Assembly: GCA_021199355.1 (NCBI GenBank)
Contig: JAJQIF010000009.1
Coordinates: 124,001-188,000, forward strand
DNA from: Oscillospiraceae bacterium
Lineage (GTDB): Bacteria > Bacillota > Clostridia > Oscillospirales > Ruminococcaceae
DNA: 64,000 bases
Direction: 5' to 3'
In this document: in pieces, positions 53,325 to 61,595 of the stretch
Position numbering within the stretch: position 1 is the first letter of the stretch
How the letters are laid out: each line of letters opens with the position of its first letter
Program-made: the position numbers and the translations under genes
Notes under the pieces: generated by a model
Seen by the model: the letters and a program-made list of their open reading frames with translations, nothing else
What the model was told of the DNA's origin: nothing
Database searches by the model: none

Positions 53325-53401
53325 GCGTCCTTAGCTCAGCTGGATAGAGCAACTGCCTTCTAAGCCGTAGGCCACAGGTTCGAATCCTGTAGGACGCGCC
53401 A
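53325..53401 (+). tRNA. tRNA-Arg (TCT)
   Basis: GCGTCCT/AGGACGC acceptor stem, D-stem GCTC/GAGC, anticodon loop CTTCTAA (anticodon TCT), T-arm ACAGG-TTCGAAT-CCTGT, and encoded CCA. The anticodon stem ACTGC/GCCGT has a T-C mismatch at its middle pair where ACGGC would pair fully. Confidence 0.94.
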
Positions 53402-53441
53402 ACAATGAAACGCCGAAAGGCGTTTTTTTGTTGGCGCGTCC
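53392..53441 (+). repeat. 14-bp inverted repeat of the tRNA-Arg 3' end around the terminator
   Basis: GGACGCGCCAACAA (53392-53405, last part of tRNA-Arg plus CCA) is mirrored exactly by TTGTTGGCGCGTCC (53428-53441) across the terminator hairpin, extending it to one long stem. Confidence 0.85.
53408..53429 (+). terminator. tRNA operon terminator
   Basis: AAACGCC-gaaa-GGCGTTT followed by TTTTTG. Confidence 0.9.
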
Positions 53442-53570
53442 GTGGATGCGGCCATATAACTCCTCCATGTCAAACCATTTTGACACCGAAAAATCCCGAA
53501 AGTAAAGACAAATTGATAGAAAAAATCCCGAAAATCGCTTATAATAAGCCTATAGAAAGGGAGTGCTCGC

Positions 53571-54230
53571 ATGAACATCGGAACCAAAATCAAAAACGCA
53601 AGACTGGCGGCTGGGCTTACTCAGGAACAGGTGGCTGAAGCCCTTGGGGTCAGTCGGCAAACCGTCTCCAACTGGGAGAACGGAAAAACCTACCCCGACA
53701 TAATTAGTGTCGTCAAAATGAGTGACCTCTATCACGTCACCCTCGACCATCTTTTGAAGGATGAATCTCCCGTGACAGAATACCTCGAATACCTCGAAGA
53801 AAGCACCGACACCGTAAAAAGCAAGCGAAATATCGGTAAGCTGATAATCATCGCTACGTATCTCATAATATATGCAATAGCAATGATATTTTTCTGGTGT
53901 GTAGCAGATAGATCGGATGCTATGGGCTACTATCTGATTGTTATCGGTCTTGTCCTGCCAATCACCACTTTCGTGCTCTCGATTCTCATCGGCATAAACG
54001 ACTACTGGGGCAGATGGAAATGGCTGTCAGCAGTCATCTTCGGCGTGATGTACACCCTCGCCGAATACGCCACCTTCAAGCTCGCCAACACCATTGCTTT
54101 CGGCAGCTTCAATCTCCCGAACTTGACATTGTGGCTCATCGGTGCTATAATCTCCCTCGCCGGTCTCGGAATCGGGACTTTGGTCAAAAGACACATAAGA
54201 AAGAAGAGAATGAAATGCACGAACTCCTGA
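53571..54230 (+). CDS. XRE-family regulator with membrane-bound C-terminus
   Basis: A 219-residue protein. Residues 1-62 form a classical XRE helix-turn-helix (IGTKIKNARLAAGLTQEQVAEALGVSRQTVSNWENGKTYPDIISVVKMSDLYHVTLDHLLK). After a linker there are four transmembrane segments (about 88-107, 115-136, 148-168, 180-203) and a basic tail. Membrane-tethered XRE regulators of this type are common in Clostridia and may sense envelope state. A TATAAT lies near 53541 but the -35 is unclear. It overlaps the NUDIX gene by 16 bp. Confidence 0.88.
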   Translation: MNIGTKIKNARLAAGLTQEQVAEALGVSRQTVSNWENGKTYPDIISVVKMSDLYHVTLDHLLKDESPVTEYLEYLEESTDTVKSKRNIGKLIIIATYLIIYAIAMIFFWCVADRSDAMGYYLIVIGLVLPITTFVLSILIGINDYWGRWKWLSAVIFGVMYTLAEYATFKLANTIAFGSFNLPNLTLWLIGAIISLAGLGIGTLVKRHIRKKRMKCTNS

Positions 54231-54742
54231 ATATCGAGCTCCGGGACACCGAGTGGGAATACACCTACACCGACCACGACAGAAATATTGCCCGGGCAAT
54301 AGTCTTTGACGATGAGGGCAAATTCTATTTCGTAAACACGCATCGTGACGATGCCTTTGGTAAGTGCTCCTATATAGAAACCTCCGGCGGAGGAGTGGAG
54401 CTGGGAGAAGACCTCGAAGAGGCAATCAAGCGCGAGCTTAGCGAAGAGCTCGGCGTGACAGTAGAGATAATCTGCAAGCTCGGAGTGGTCAGCGACTACT
54501 ATAACCTCATCCACCGCCACAATATCAATAACTACTTTCTGTGCAAAATAACCTCCTTCGGTGAAAAGCACCTCATGCCCGACGAAATAAACGATTTTCA
54601 TCTCACCACCGCAAAGCTTACATATGACGAAGCAGTTGCCGAATATGAGAAAGCCGAAGAGCACAAGCTCGGAAGACTTGTCTCCGCAAGGGAACTCCCG
54701 ATTCTCAGGTATGCCAAAGAAATAATGGACGAATTATCATAA
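54215..54742 (+). CDS. NUDIX hydrolase
   Basis: A 175-residue NUDIX protein with a complete box, GGGVELGEDLEEAIKRELSEELGV (GX5EX7REXXEEXGX). The family hydrolyses nucleoside diphosphates linked to another moiety. The true start is the ATG at 54215 (MHELLNIELRD); the track's longer version is translated out of frame from the XRE gene. Coupled to the XRE gene by overlap. Substrate unknown. Confidence 0.9.
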   Translation: MHELLNIELRDTEWEYTYTDHDRNIARAIVFDDEGKFYFVNTHRDDAFGKCSYIETSGGGVELGEDLEEAIKRELSEELGVTVEIICKLGVVSDYYNLIHRHNINNYFLCKITSFGEKHLMPDEINDFHLTTAKLTYDEAVAEYEKAEEHKLGRLVSARELPILRYAKEIMDELS

Positions 54743-54743
54743 A

Positions 54744-54775
54744 AAATCAGCCGGCACAAACCGGCTGATTTGTTT
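54744..54775. terminator. Bidirectional terminator between NUDIX and M16C genes
   Basis: AAATCAGCCGG-cacaaa-CCGGCTGATTT, with TGTTTTAT on plus and TTTATGAT on minus. Confidence 0.88.
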
Positions 54776-54784
54776 TATGTGGGA

Positions 54785-57655
54785 TTAAAGGGTTTCGACG
54801 CTGTCGAGCTCTTCACATTCGTCAAGCTGTTTCTTCGAGCCGACGATACAGATGCCGCCGTCGCAGATGACCTTGTCGATGTTGTATGAAAGCTCCGTTA
54901 GCTTCTCGGGTGTTGCACCGATGAGCTCGTGGTACTTCTCATTGACGCGCTCGGGAGTGATGCCCGTGAAGTATCTGTTGTCGGAGATAACGCCCTTCAT
55001 GCTCGGAGTGGTGAGCTGGAACATGTCCGAAACACTGCCGATGATGAAGCCGGTGAGGTCGTCGTTATTCTTGAGGAAATCTCTTAAGAACTCACCGCTC
55101 TTCTTGAAGTAGCCAAGCGAACGGTTTGCACTCGGGTCACGATAGGAGTGGCAGGTTATATATCCCGAATCCCTTACGACGAAGCCGGTGCCATAGGCGC
55201 CGCCCTGAACTCTGATGACGTTCCAGAGGTAGCCATATGTCAGGATTCTTGCCGCAACGCTGTATTCTCCGGTGACCTTCTCGCCGAGAGCCGCGACACT
55301 GCTTCCCATAGCCGCAAAGGCGATTTCAGTGGGAACCGCAATGCCCTCTTTCTTGACGCCAAACGGCTTGAGGTCTGCCTTACTTGCGGACTTTCCGACA
55401 GCGGGGAGGGTGGAGCTGACGCAGTCAACAACCGTCTCAGCGGCTTTTGCCATCTCTCCGGTGATGCTTACAATAGCTCTGTCGGAGCCGAGAACTTTGT
55501 TCTTGACGCTTCCAAGAGCAGAGAGAAGTGACTTGCTTTCGCTTTCAAACTCGCCGAGGGTCTTGTAGTAGCTGATGCCGGAGGTGTACTCACCGACAAC
55601 GCCTGCGGGCGAAATCTGGGCATTGACTCTGCCCAGAGCCGCCGAGTTTCCTCTCATAAGAATGCTCTGGAAGACGTCTGTCTTCTCCTGCCTGAGAATC
55701 TCCATAACGGAGGTCTCACTATCGAGCTTGGTTTCCGAAAGAATCTCGCAGACGAGCTTCGTAGCGTCTTCGAGCTTGGTCTCAAGAGCCGAGAAGGAAA
55801 CGACAAACTTGACGTCATAATTGTCAGCAGACGGATAAGCCGAAACCTTCGCACCGAAGCTTCCGCAATAGAAGTTGAGAAGCGTCTGGAGCTTTTCGGC
55901 TGAGTGCGACTTGGTGTCGAGCTTTCCGAGTAACGAGCAAAGAAGCGAAGCCGCAGAGAGCTCTTTTTCACTCAGGTCGGTAGCGTCGAAATAGAGATTT
56001 GTATAGACGATTCCGGAAGTATTCAGCTTGTGCAGGAGCACCTTCATGCCGCCGATTTCAGCCTCTTCCATCGGGAACTTCTCCGGCTCATCGGGGAGAT
56101 CCGAGAGCTTGAGCATCGGGAGCGTTGCCAGATTCTCGGGAGTATCCTCGCGGTGTTGCCATGCCTCAAGCTTCTTCTGCTTTTCGATAAGAGCCTCACG
56201 CTCTTCGGAAGTCCATGATTTTTCTTCTCTCTTAAGCCTTGCCTGTTCCTTTTCAGCGGTTGTTTCGGCATAGGTATGCGAGGGCTTAAGGACAACTTTG
56301 CAGGTGTGCTTGTTGTCAAGAAGAACGTCTCGGATGAGCTGTTCGAAGTAGCCTTCGTCAGCCTTCTTCTTCAGATTCTCGAACATGTCGCCGACAACAA
56401 GCTTGGTTGCCGGGTCGCCGCCATAGAGCCAGGTGCCAAGAGCGGTGAGCCCGAATACAAGACCCTTCGGTCCGTAGTTCTTCTCACGGAGCTTGAATTC
56501 AAGGTTCGCCATCGAGGACTCAAGCTGTTCGCGGTCAACGCCGTTATCGGCAATACCGGTAAGAGTGTCACGGACGAGCTTCTCGACCTTGTCTTTATTC
56601 TCATCCTTAAGATTTCTTATTTCAATAACTGCATAAGGCTGTAAAATTCCGTCGGAGATTCTGAATATAACGTCCTCGGCAAGACCTTCCGAGAGAATCG
56701 CTCTGCTCAAGGGCGAGTGGTTTGTTCCCGCAAGAACTTCCGCCAGAACATCCATAGCGATGAGCTTCTCGTACTCGTCGTAGGTTCCGATAACGTTGCC
56801 ATAGGCAAGCCTTGTGTGACCTTCGAGCTCTTCGGAGGGTGAAAGGCCATACACATACTCGAGAACGCCGCCGTCAATCGGCTTCTGCATATCTATCGGC
56901 GGAATCTCTGGAGCGGCATCGTAGTGACTGAGATACTCGTCGTCGATGATGCCGAGTGTAGTGTCGATGTCAACACTTCCGTCGATGAAGATATAGGAAT
57001 TCGACGGGTCATAATACTTCTTGTGGTTTGCGATGAACATCTCATAAGTGAGGTCGGGGATGCTCGCCGGTGCGCCGCCCGAATTATGCTTGTAGCAGTT
57101 GTCGGGGAAGAGCCCCTGCATGACAGCTTCTTCAAGAATGTCGTCCGGGTCGGAGGTTGCGCCCTTCATCTCGTTGAAGACAACACCCTTGTAGCTGACG
57201 GTGCCGTCCTCGGCAAATTCGTGGTGCCAGCCCTCCTGATAGAAAATCTCCGGCTTGGAATAAATAAGCGGATGGAAAACGGCATCGAGGTAAACCCTCA
57301 TAAGGTTTATGAAGTCCTGATTGTTCTTACTCGAAACGGGATAAACCGTCTTGTCGGGATAGGTCATGGCGTTGAGGAAGGTGTTCATCGAGTTTTTAAG
57401 AAGCTCGACAAACGGCTCCTTGACGGGGTAACGGTCGGAACCGTTAAGAACCGAGTGCTCAAGAATGTGGAACACACCGGTGTCGTTCTCCGGCAGGGTC
57501 TTGAATGCGATGCCAAAGGTCTTGTTGTCGTCCTCGCGCTCAATCCAGATAAGTCGTGCGCCCGACTTAACGTGCTTCATTTCGTGGAGCTTCGCGTCGA
57601 TTTCGGAGAGCTCTCTGACTCTCGTTTCGGCAAAGCCGTGGAATAATTCTGACAT
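54785..57655 (-). CDS. M16C zinc metallopeptidase (presequence-protease family)
   Basis: A 956-residue cytoplasmic peptidase of the PreP/falcilysin group with four tandem M16 half-domains forming a closed chamber. The inverted zinc motif H63ILEH67 with downstream NEMKGA region is intact, and VKEPFVELLKNSMNTFLNAMTYPDKTVYPVSS is typical of the family. A helical hairpin (near 480-520) links the halves. It degrades short unstructured peptides. AGGAGG precedes the ATG. The promoter contains an 11-bp dyad. Confidence 0.94.
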   Translation of the reverse strand: MSELFHGFAETRVRELSEIDAKLHEMKHVKSGARLIWIEREDDNKTFGIAFKTLPENDTGVFHILEHSVLNGSDRYPVKEPFVELLKNSMNTFLNAMTYPDKTVYPVSSKNNQDFINLMRVYLDAVFHPLIYSKPEIFYQEGWHHEFAEDGTVSYKGVVFNEMKGATSDPDDILEEAVMQGLFPDNCYKHNSGGAPASIPDLTYEMFIANHKKYYDPSNSYIFIDGSVDIDTTLGIIDDEYLSHYDAAPEIPPIDMQKPIDGGVLEYVYGLSPSEELEGHTRLAYGNVIGTYDEYEKLIAMDVLAEVLAGTNHSPLSRAILSEGLAEDVIFRISDGILQPYAVIEIRNLKDENKDKVEKLVRDTLTGIADNGVDREQLESSMANLEFKLREKNYGPKGLVFGLTALGTWLYGGDPATKLVVGDMFENLKKKADEGYFEQLIRDVLLDNKHTCKVVLKPSHTYAETTAEKEQARLKREEKSWTSEEREALIEKQKKLEAWQHREDTPENLATLPMLKLSDLPDEPEKFPMEEAEIGGMKVLLHKLNTSGIVYTNLYFDATDLSEKELSAASLLCSLLGKLDTKSHSAEKLQTLLNFYCGSFGAKVSAYPSADNYDVKFVVSFSALETKLEDATKLVCEILSETKLDSETSVMEILRQEKTDVFQSILMRGNSAALGRVNAQISPAGVVGEYTSGISYYKTLGEFESESKSLLSALGSVKNKVLGSDRAIVSITGEMAKAAETVVDCVSSTLPAVGKSASKADLKPFGVKKEGIAVPTEIAFAAMGSSVAALGEKVTGEYSVAARILTYGYLWNVIRVQGGAYGTGFVVRDSGYITCHSYRDPSANRSLGYFKKSGEFLRDFLKNNDDLTGFIIGSVSDMFQLTTPSMKGVISDNRYFTGITPERVNEKYHELIGATPEKLTELSYNIDKVICDGGICIVGSKKQLDECEELDSVETL

Positions 57656-57674
57656 TTATTAACCTCCTATATGT

Positions 57675-57740
57675 AATCGTTATTGTAGGCTTTAAAAATT
57701 TACCAATAACGATTATACACCTTTTCGTGTCTAAAAGCAA
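57675..57740 (-). promoter_or_regulatory. Promoter of the M16C gene with inverted repeat
   Basis: On the minus strand TTGCTT (57735-57740), 17 bp, TATAAT (57712-57717). A perfect 11-bp inverted repeat, AATCGTTATTG-N18-CAATAACGATT (57675-57714), starts at the -10 and runs downstream, a possible operator. Confidence 0.65.
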
Positions 57741-57833
57741 GCCGCGGCGGTCAAATAATTCGATTTTACAGTGGAAACTTGCGCTGATTTGTGCTATACT
57801 GTATTTAATTTCAATGCGAAAGGGGACAGGCAA

Positions 57834-58580
57834 GTGACAGAATCGGAAAAAGAAAGATTTGCGAAGCTTCTTGAGCGCCCCAAAGAAGAGCTTTTAATAT
57901 CCGCAGGTGTCGGGACTCTTTCCGAAAAGTATCTCCACGCGGTCCTGAAATATTATCATGAGCCCGACCCCGACTATCACGAGGTGGGTATCGGCAAATT
58001 CACTGCAGACATCTGCCGCGACAAGGACATAATCGAAATCCAGACCCGGGCTCTGAAACGCCTTCGGGAAAAGCTTGAGTATTACATATCCGAGGGCTAC
58101 TATACCACCGTCGTCTATCCGATTCCGCATAAAAAGTGGATTTCGTGGCTCGACCCGAAAACCGGTGAGCTCACCCCGAAACGCCGCTCTCCGAAAACCG
58201 GCACGGCTTTTGATTGCATCTATGAGCTCTATAACATAAAAGACTATCTCTCGAGCGGCAAGGTGCAGGTAATTCTCGAGCTGATAGACGTCTGGGACAT
58301 CAAGAACCAAGATGGCTACGGCAAGGGAAAGAAGCACCGCGCCACCCGCAACGACCGTATGCCGCTCGAGCTCTATGACGAGATTTTTTTAAGCGAGCCC
58401 ACAGACTACCGCATTTTCCTTCCCGAAGCCCTGCCTGATACATTCACCCGCAAGGACTATTCAAAGCTTACGAGGCTTGACGGCGTGGTGCTTTACGGAG
58501 CACTCAAGATACTTGAAGAGATGGGGCTCATCAATTTCGAAGGCAAAGAGGGCAAAAAGTTTATCTATACGAAGGGATGA
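57834..58580 (+). CDS. Unknown protein with nuclease-like N-terminus and winged-helix tail
   Basis: A 248-residue protein starting at GTG 57834 after AAAGGGGA. The N-terminal half reads YHEVGIGKFTADICRDKDIIEIQTRALKRLREKLEYYISEGYYTTVVYPIP; the spacing Glu...Asp-x8-Glu-x-Gln is reminiscent of a PD-(D/E)XK nuclease core, with a conserved-looking WISWLDPKTGELTPKRRSPKTG loop. The C-terminus (about 190-248) looks like a winged helix (TRKDYSKLTRLDGVVLYGALKILEEMGLI). Family name unknown to me; nuclease activity is inference. The LysR gene follows after 4 bp. Confidence 0.75.
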   Translation: MTESEKERFAKLLERPKEELLISAGVGTLSEKYLHAVLKYYHEPDPDYHEVGIGKFTADICRDKDIIEIQTRALKRLREKLEYYISEGYYTTVVYPIPHKKWISWLDPKTGELTPKRRSPKTGTAFDCIYELYNIKDYLSSGKVQVILELIDVWDIKNQDGYGKGKKHRATRNDRMPLELYDEIFLSEPTDYRIFLPEALPDTFTRKDYSKLTRLDGVVLYGALKILEEMGLINFEGKEGKKFIYTKG

Positions 58581-58584
58581 TAAC

Positions 58585-59511
58585 ATGACAATCCAACAGC
58601 TTAAGTATGCAATCACAATCTCCGAAACCGGCTCTTTCAACAAAGCCGCCGAGGTTTTATACATCGCCCAGCCGTCCCTGACAAGCTCGATGCAGGAGCT
58701 CGAGAAGGAGCTCGGCATCACCATTTTCTATCGCTCGGGCAGGGGAGTGAGCCTCACAAACGACGGCGCGGAGTTTTTGCCCTATGCCAGACAGCTCTAC
58801 AATCAATATGAATCCCTTGTCGAGAAATACGGCAACCAGAGCTATAAAAAGAAGTTCGGAGTTTCCACTCAGCACTATTCCTTCGCCGTAAAAGCCTTTG
58901 TCGAGCTCGTCAAGCACTACGACTCCGCAGAATACGAGTTCGCCATCCGCGAGACCAAGACGAGGGACGTTATCTCCGATGTTACCACCATGAAAAGTGA
59001 GATAGGAATCCTCTACTTATGTGACTTCAATCTTGCCGCAATCGGCAAGATTCTCAAGAGCAACAATCTCGAATTTCACCACCTCATCGAGTGCGCCCCT
59101 TATGTCTATCTCTGGAAGGGGCATCCCCTCGCAAATAACGAATCAATCGGCTTCGAGGAACTAAAAGATTATCCCTGCCTTTCCTTTGAGCAGGGCGACA
59201 CAGGCTCTTTCTACTTTGCCGAGGAAATCCTCAGCACCTCGGAATATGCCTACACGATAAAAGCCAACGACCGTGCAACCATGCTCAACCTGATGGTGGG
59301 ACTGAACGGCTATACTCTCTGTAGCGGCATAATCTGCAAAGAGCTCAACGGAAGCGACTATATGGCGATTCCGTTCAGAACTGAAGATGAATCGGGCAGC
59401 CGCATGGAAATCGGCTATATCACCAAGAAGAATATGCAACTGAGCTCTGTCGGTCAGAGATATATTGATGAGATACAAAATTATCTCGGACAAAATCACA
59501 GTGAAAAATAA
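58585..59511 (+). CDS. LysR-family transcriptional regulator
   Basis: A 308-residue LysR protein: N-terminal winged helix MTIQQLKYAITISETGSFNKAAEVLYIAQPSLTSSMQELEKELGITIFYRSGRGVSLTNDG, then a substrate-binding domain (about 92-300). The ATG at 58585 follows AAGGGATGA; the track start lies deep in the previous gene. It is directly upstream of a methionine-type importer, and may control it, since no S-box or T-box leader is seen there. Confidence 0.92.
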   Translation: MTIQQLKYAITISETGSFNKAAEVLYIAQPSLTSSMQELEKELGITIFYRSGRGVSLTNDGAEFLPYARQLYNQYESLVEKYGNQSYKKKFGVSTQHYSFAVKAFVELVKHYDSAEYEFAIRETKTRDVISDVTTMKSEIGILYLCDFNLAAIGKILKSNNLEFHHLIECAPYVYLWKGHPLANNESIGFEELKDYPCLSFEQGDTGSFYFAEEILSTSEYAYTIKANDRATMLNLMVGLNGYTLCSGIICKELNGSDYMAIPFRTEDESGSRMEIGYITKKNMQLSSVGQRYIDEIQNYLGQNHSEK

Positions 59512-59555
59512 AACCCTATAGGTAAAATCTATAACCCGCTATTCAAACGACGTAT

Positions 59556-59584
59556 TAGACAAATCTGTCGGAAGGGTGTAGAAT
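59556..59584 (+). promoter_or_regulatory. Promoter of the metQ-type gene
   Basis: TAGACA (59556-59561), 17 bp, TAGAAT (59579-59584). The upstream CTATAGG/TCTATAACC region could bind the LysR regulator. Confidence 0.55.
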
Positions 59585-59644
59585 AGGGAACATCAAAACC
59601 GAACCGATTCAAGGTTGGTTCGCATAGAAAGGAAATCACACACT

Positions 59645-60502
59645 ATGAAAAATTTCAAGAGATTTATATCGCTTCTTTTGTGCGCAGTTCTCTCGCTCAC
59701 ACTTCTGACCGCTTGCGGCGACACCGATGACGTTATAACCATCGCAGTCCCGAACGACACCACCAACGAGGCAAGAGCCCTCCTTCTCCTCGAAGAGCTC
59801 GGCTACATAACCCTCAAGGATGGCGCAGGAATCACCGCAACCGTTGCCGACATCGAGGACAACCCCTACGGCATCGAATTCAACGAAGTTGAAGCCGCAC
59901 AGCTCCCGAATGTTTTGCAGGATGTTGACTATGCAATCATCAACTCGAACTACGCAATCGAAGCCGGTCTCAACCCTGTTGAGGATTCGCTTGCAATGGA
60001 AGGCTCATCCTCTGCATACAGCAATGTTCTTGTTGTAAAGGAAGGCAACGAGGAAACCGACAAGATCAAGGCTCTTCAGGCGGCGCTCGAAAGCCAGCAG
60101 GTTGCAGACTTCATCGCTTCAAGCTATGACGGAGCAGTCGTAAGCACCGTTGACAACCCCGGCGACGGCTATGATGAGACCGTTGACTATGATGCACTCG
60201 CAGGCACCACCATCACCGTTGCAGCTTCTCCCACTCCTCACGCAGAGATTCTTGCAGTAGCAAAGGAAATCCTCGCCGCAAAGGACATCACCCTCGACAT
60301 CATCGAGTACACCGATTATGTTGTTCCGAACAACGTCGTTGAGAGTGGCGAGATTGACGCCAACTACTTCCAGCACACTCCTTACCTTGATGACTTCAAC
60401 GAGCAGAACGGCACACATCTTGTTGCTGTTTCTCCTATCCATGTTGAGCCGATGGGTCTCTACGGAGGCAAGCAGGATTCTCTCGATGCCATCACCGAGT
60501 AA
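59645..60502 (+). CDS. metQ: MetQ-family substrate-binding lipoprotein
   Basis: A 285-residue lipoprotein (signal MKNFKRFISLLLCAVLSLTLLTACGD, lipobox LTAC). Mature NlpA/MetQ features: ITIAVPNDTTNEARALLLLEELGYI, an internal duplication (TITVAASPTPHAEILAVAKEILAAKDITLDIIEYTDYVVPN), DANYFQHTPYLDDFNEQNGTHLVAVSPIHVEPMGLYGGK. The family binds methionine; here the first-domain segment is a second partial copy, an unusual two-start layout. GAAAGGAA precedes the ATG. Confidence 0.85.
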   Translation: MKNFKRFISLLLCAVLSLTLLTACGDTDDVITIAVPNDTTNEARALLLLEELGYITLKDGAGITATVADIEDNPYGIEFNEVEAAQLPNVLQDVDYAIINSNYAIEAGLNPVEDSLAMEGSSSAYSNVLVVKEGNEETDKIKALQAALESQQVADFIASSYDGAVVSTVDNPGDGYDETVDYDALAGTTITVAASPTPHAEILAVAKEILAAKDITLDIIEYTDYVVPNNVVESGEIDANYFQHTPYLDDFNEQNGTHLVAVSPIHVEPMGLYGGKQDSLDAITE

Positions 60503-60529
60503 TATCTATACCTAACTTAAACCCCAGAG

Positions 60530-60560
60530 AATACGCCGAATAACACTCGGCGTATTTTCG
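60530..60560 (+). terminator. Hairpin between metQ and metN
   Basis: AATACGCCGA-ataacac-TCGGCGTATT followed by TTCG. It should reduce read-through so the binding protein is made in excess over the transporter. Confidence 0.7.
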
Positions 60561-60584
60561 GGTTGAACCATATAAGGAGATAAA

Positions 60585-61595
60585 ATGATAGAAATCAAGA
60601 ATCTGTCGAAGACATTTACCACGAAATCGGGCGATGTCGAGGCACTCAAAAACATCTCCCTCACCATTCCCGACGGCGAAATCTACGGAATCATCGGCAT
60701 GAGCGGTGCGGGAAAGAGCACACTCGTCCGATGTATAAACATGCTCGAACGTCCGACCGAGGGAAGCGTTCTTATTGACGGCGTAAATCTCAGTGAGCTT
60801 TCCGAGGCTCAGCTCAGGCAGGAGCGTCAAAAGATAACGATGATTTTTCAGGATTTCAACCTTCTTATGCAACGTAATTGCCTGAAAAACGTCTGCTTTC
60901 CGCTTGAACTGGCGGGAGTGAAGAAGTCGGAAGCCGTCAAAAGAGCCACCGAGCTTCTTGATATCGTCGGTCTTGCCGACAAGGCTAAGAACTATCCCGC
61001 ACAGCTTTCCGGCGGTCAGCAGCAGCGTGTCGCAATCGCGAGAGCCCTTGCAACCCATCCGAAGATTCTTCTTTGCGACGAGGCTACGAGCGCCCTCGAC
61101 CCCCAGACAACCCACTCGATTCTTTCGCTTATCCGCGACGTAAGGGACAGGCTCGGGCTCACGGTCATAGTCATAACCCACCAGATGAGCGTAGTTGAAG
61201 AGATCTGCGGAAGAGTCGCGATTCTCAACGGCGGAGAAGTCGCCGAGGAGGGACCCGTAAACGAGGTCTTCTCGGCTCCCAAGTCGGAAGCCGCCAAGCG
61301 TTTGGTTTACCCGGACGGCTATTCCGAGACTTTGGTTCCTACTCCCGGCGAACACTTTATCCGTGTAGTTTATAACGGCGCAGAGGTCAGCAAGACGCCT
61401 CTTATTGCCCAGATGGCGATGGACAAAAACATCCCGGCAAGCATTCGTTCCGCCTCCACCCGAAGCATCGGCGGCAAAGCCTACGGCAACATGCTCCTGA
61501 GCGTCACCGGCGACGAAGCCCTTGCAAACGAAGCCATCAGCTACCTAAGAAAAATCCCCGACATTATCGCAGAGGAGGTAAGACCAAATGCTTGA
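60585..61595 (+). CDS. metN: Methionine ABC importer ATPase
   Basis: A 336-residue ATPase: Walker A GMSGAGKST, Q-loop IFQDFNLL, signature LSGGQQQRVAIARAL, Walker B LLCDEATSALD, H-loop ITHQMSVV. The C-terminal NIL/ACT-like domain (about 255-336) is the regulatory site where cytoplasmic methionine inhibits transport. AAGGAG precedes the ATG. It overlaps metI by 8 bp. Confidence 0.94.
   Translation: MIEIKNLSKTFTTKSGDVEALKNISLTIPDGEIYGIIGMSGAGKSTLVRCINMLERPTEGSVLIDGVNLSELSEAQLRQERQKITMIFQDFNLLMQRNCLKNVCFPLELAGVKKSEAVKRATELLDIVGLADKAKNYPAQLSGGQQQRVAIARALATHPKILLCDEATSALDPQTTHSILSLIRDVRDRLGLTVIVITHQMSVVEEICGRVAILNGGEVAEEGPVNEVFSAPKSEAAKRLVYPDGYSETLVPTPGEHFIRVVYNGAEVSKTPLIAQMAMDKNIPASIRSASTRSIGGKAYGNMLLSVTGDEALANEAISYLRKIPDIIAEEVRPNA

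Noticed and set aside
53360-53593. 77-aa minus-strand ORF near tRNA-Arg
   Set aside because: Its C-terminal part is the complement of the tRNA and terminator, a common spurious call near tRNA genes.
59512-59644. S-box or T-box riboswitch upstream of metQ
   Set aside because: The 133-bp gap has a promoter and no core riboswitch or T-box sequence, and is too short after the promoter.
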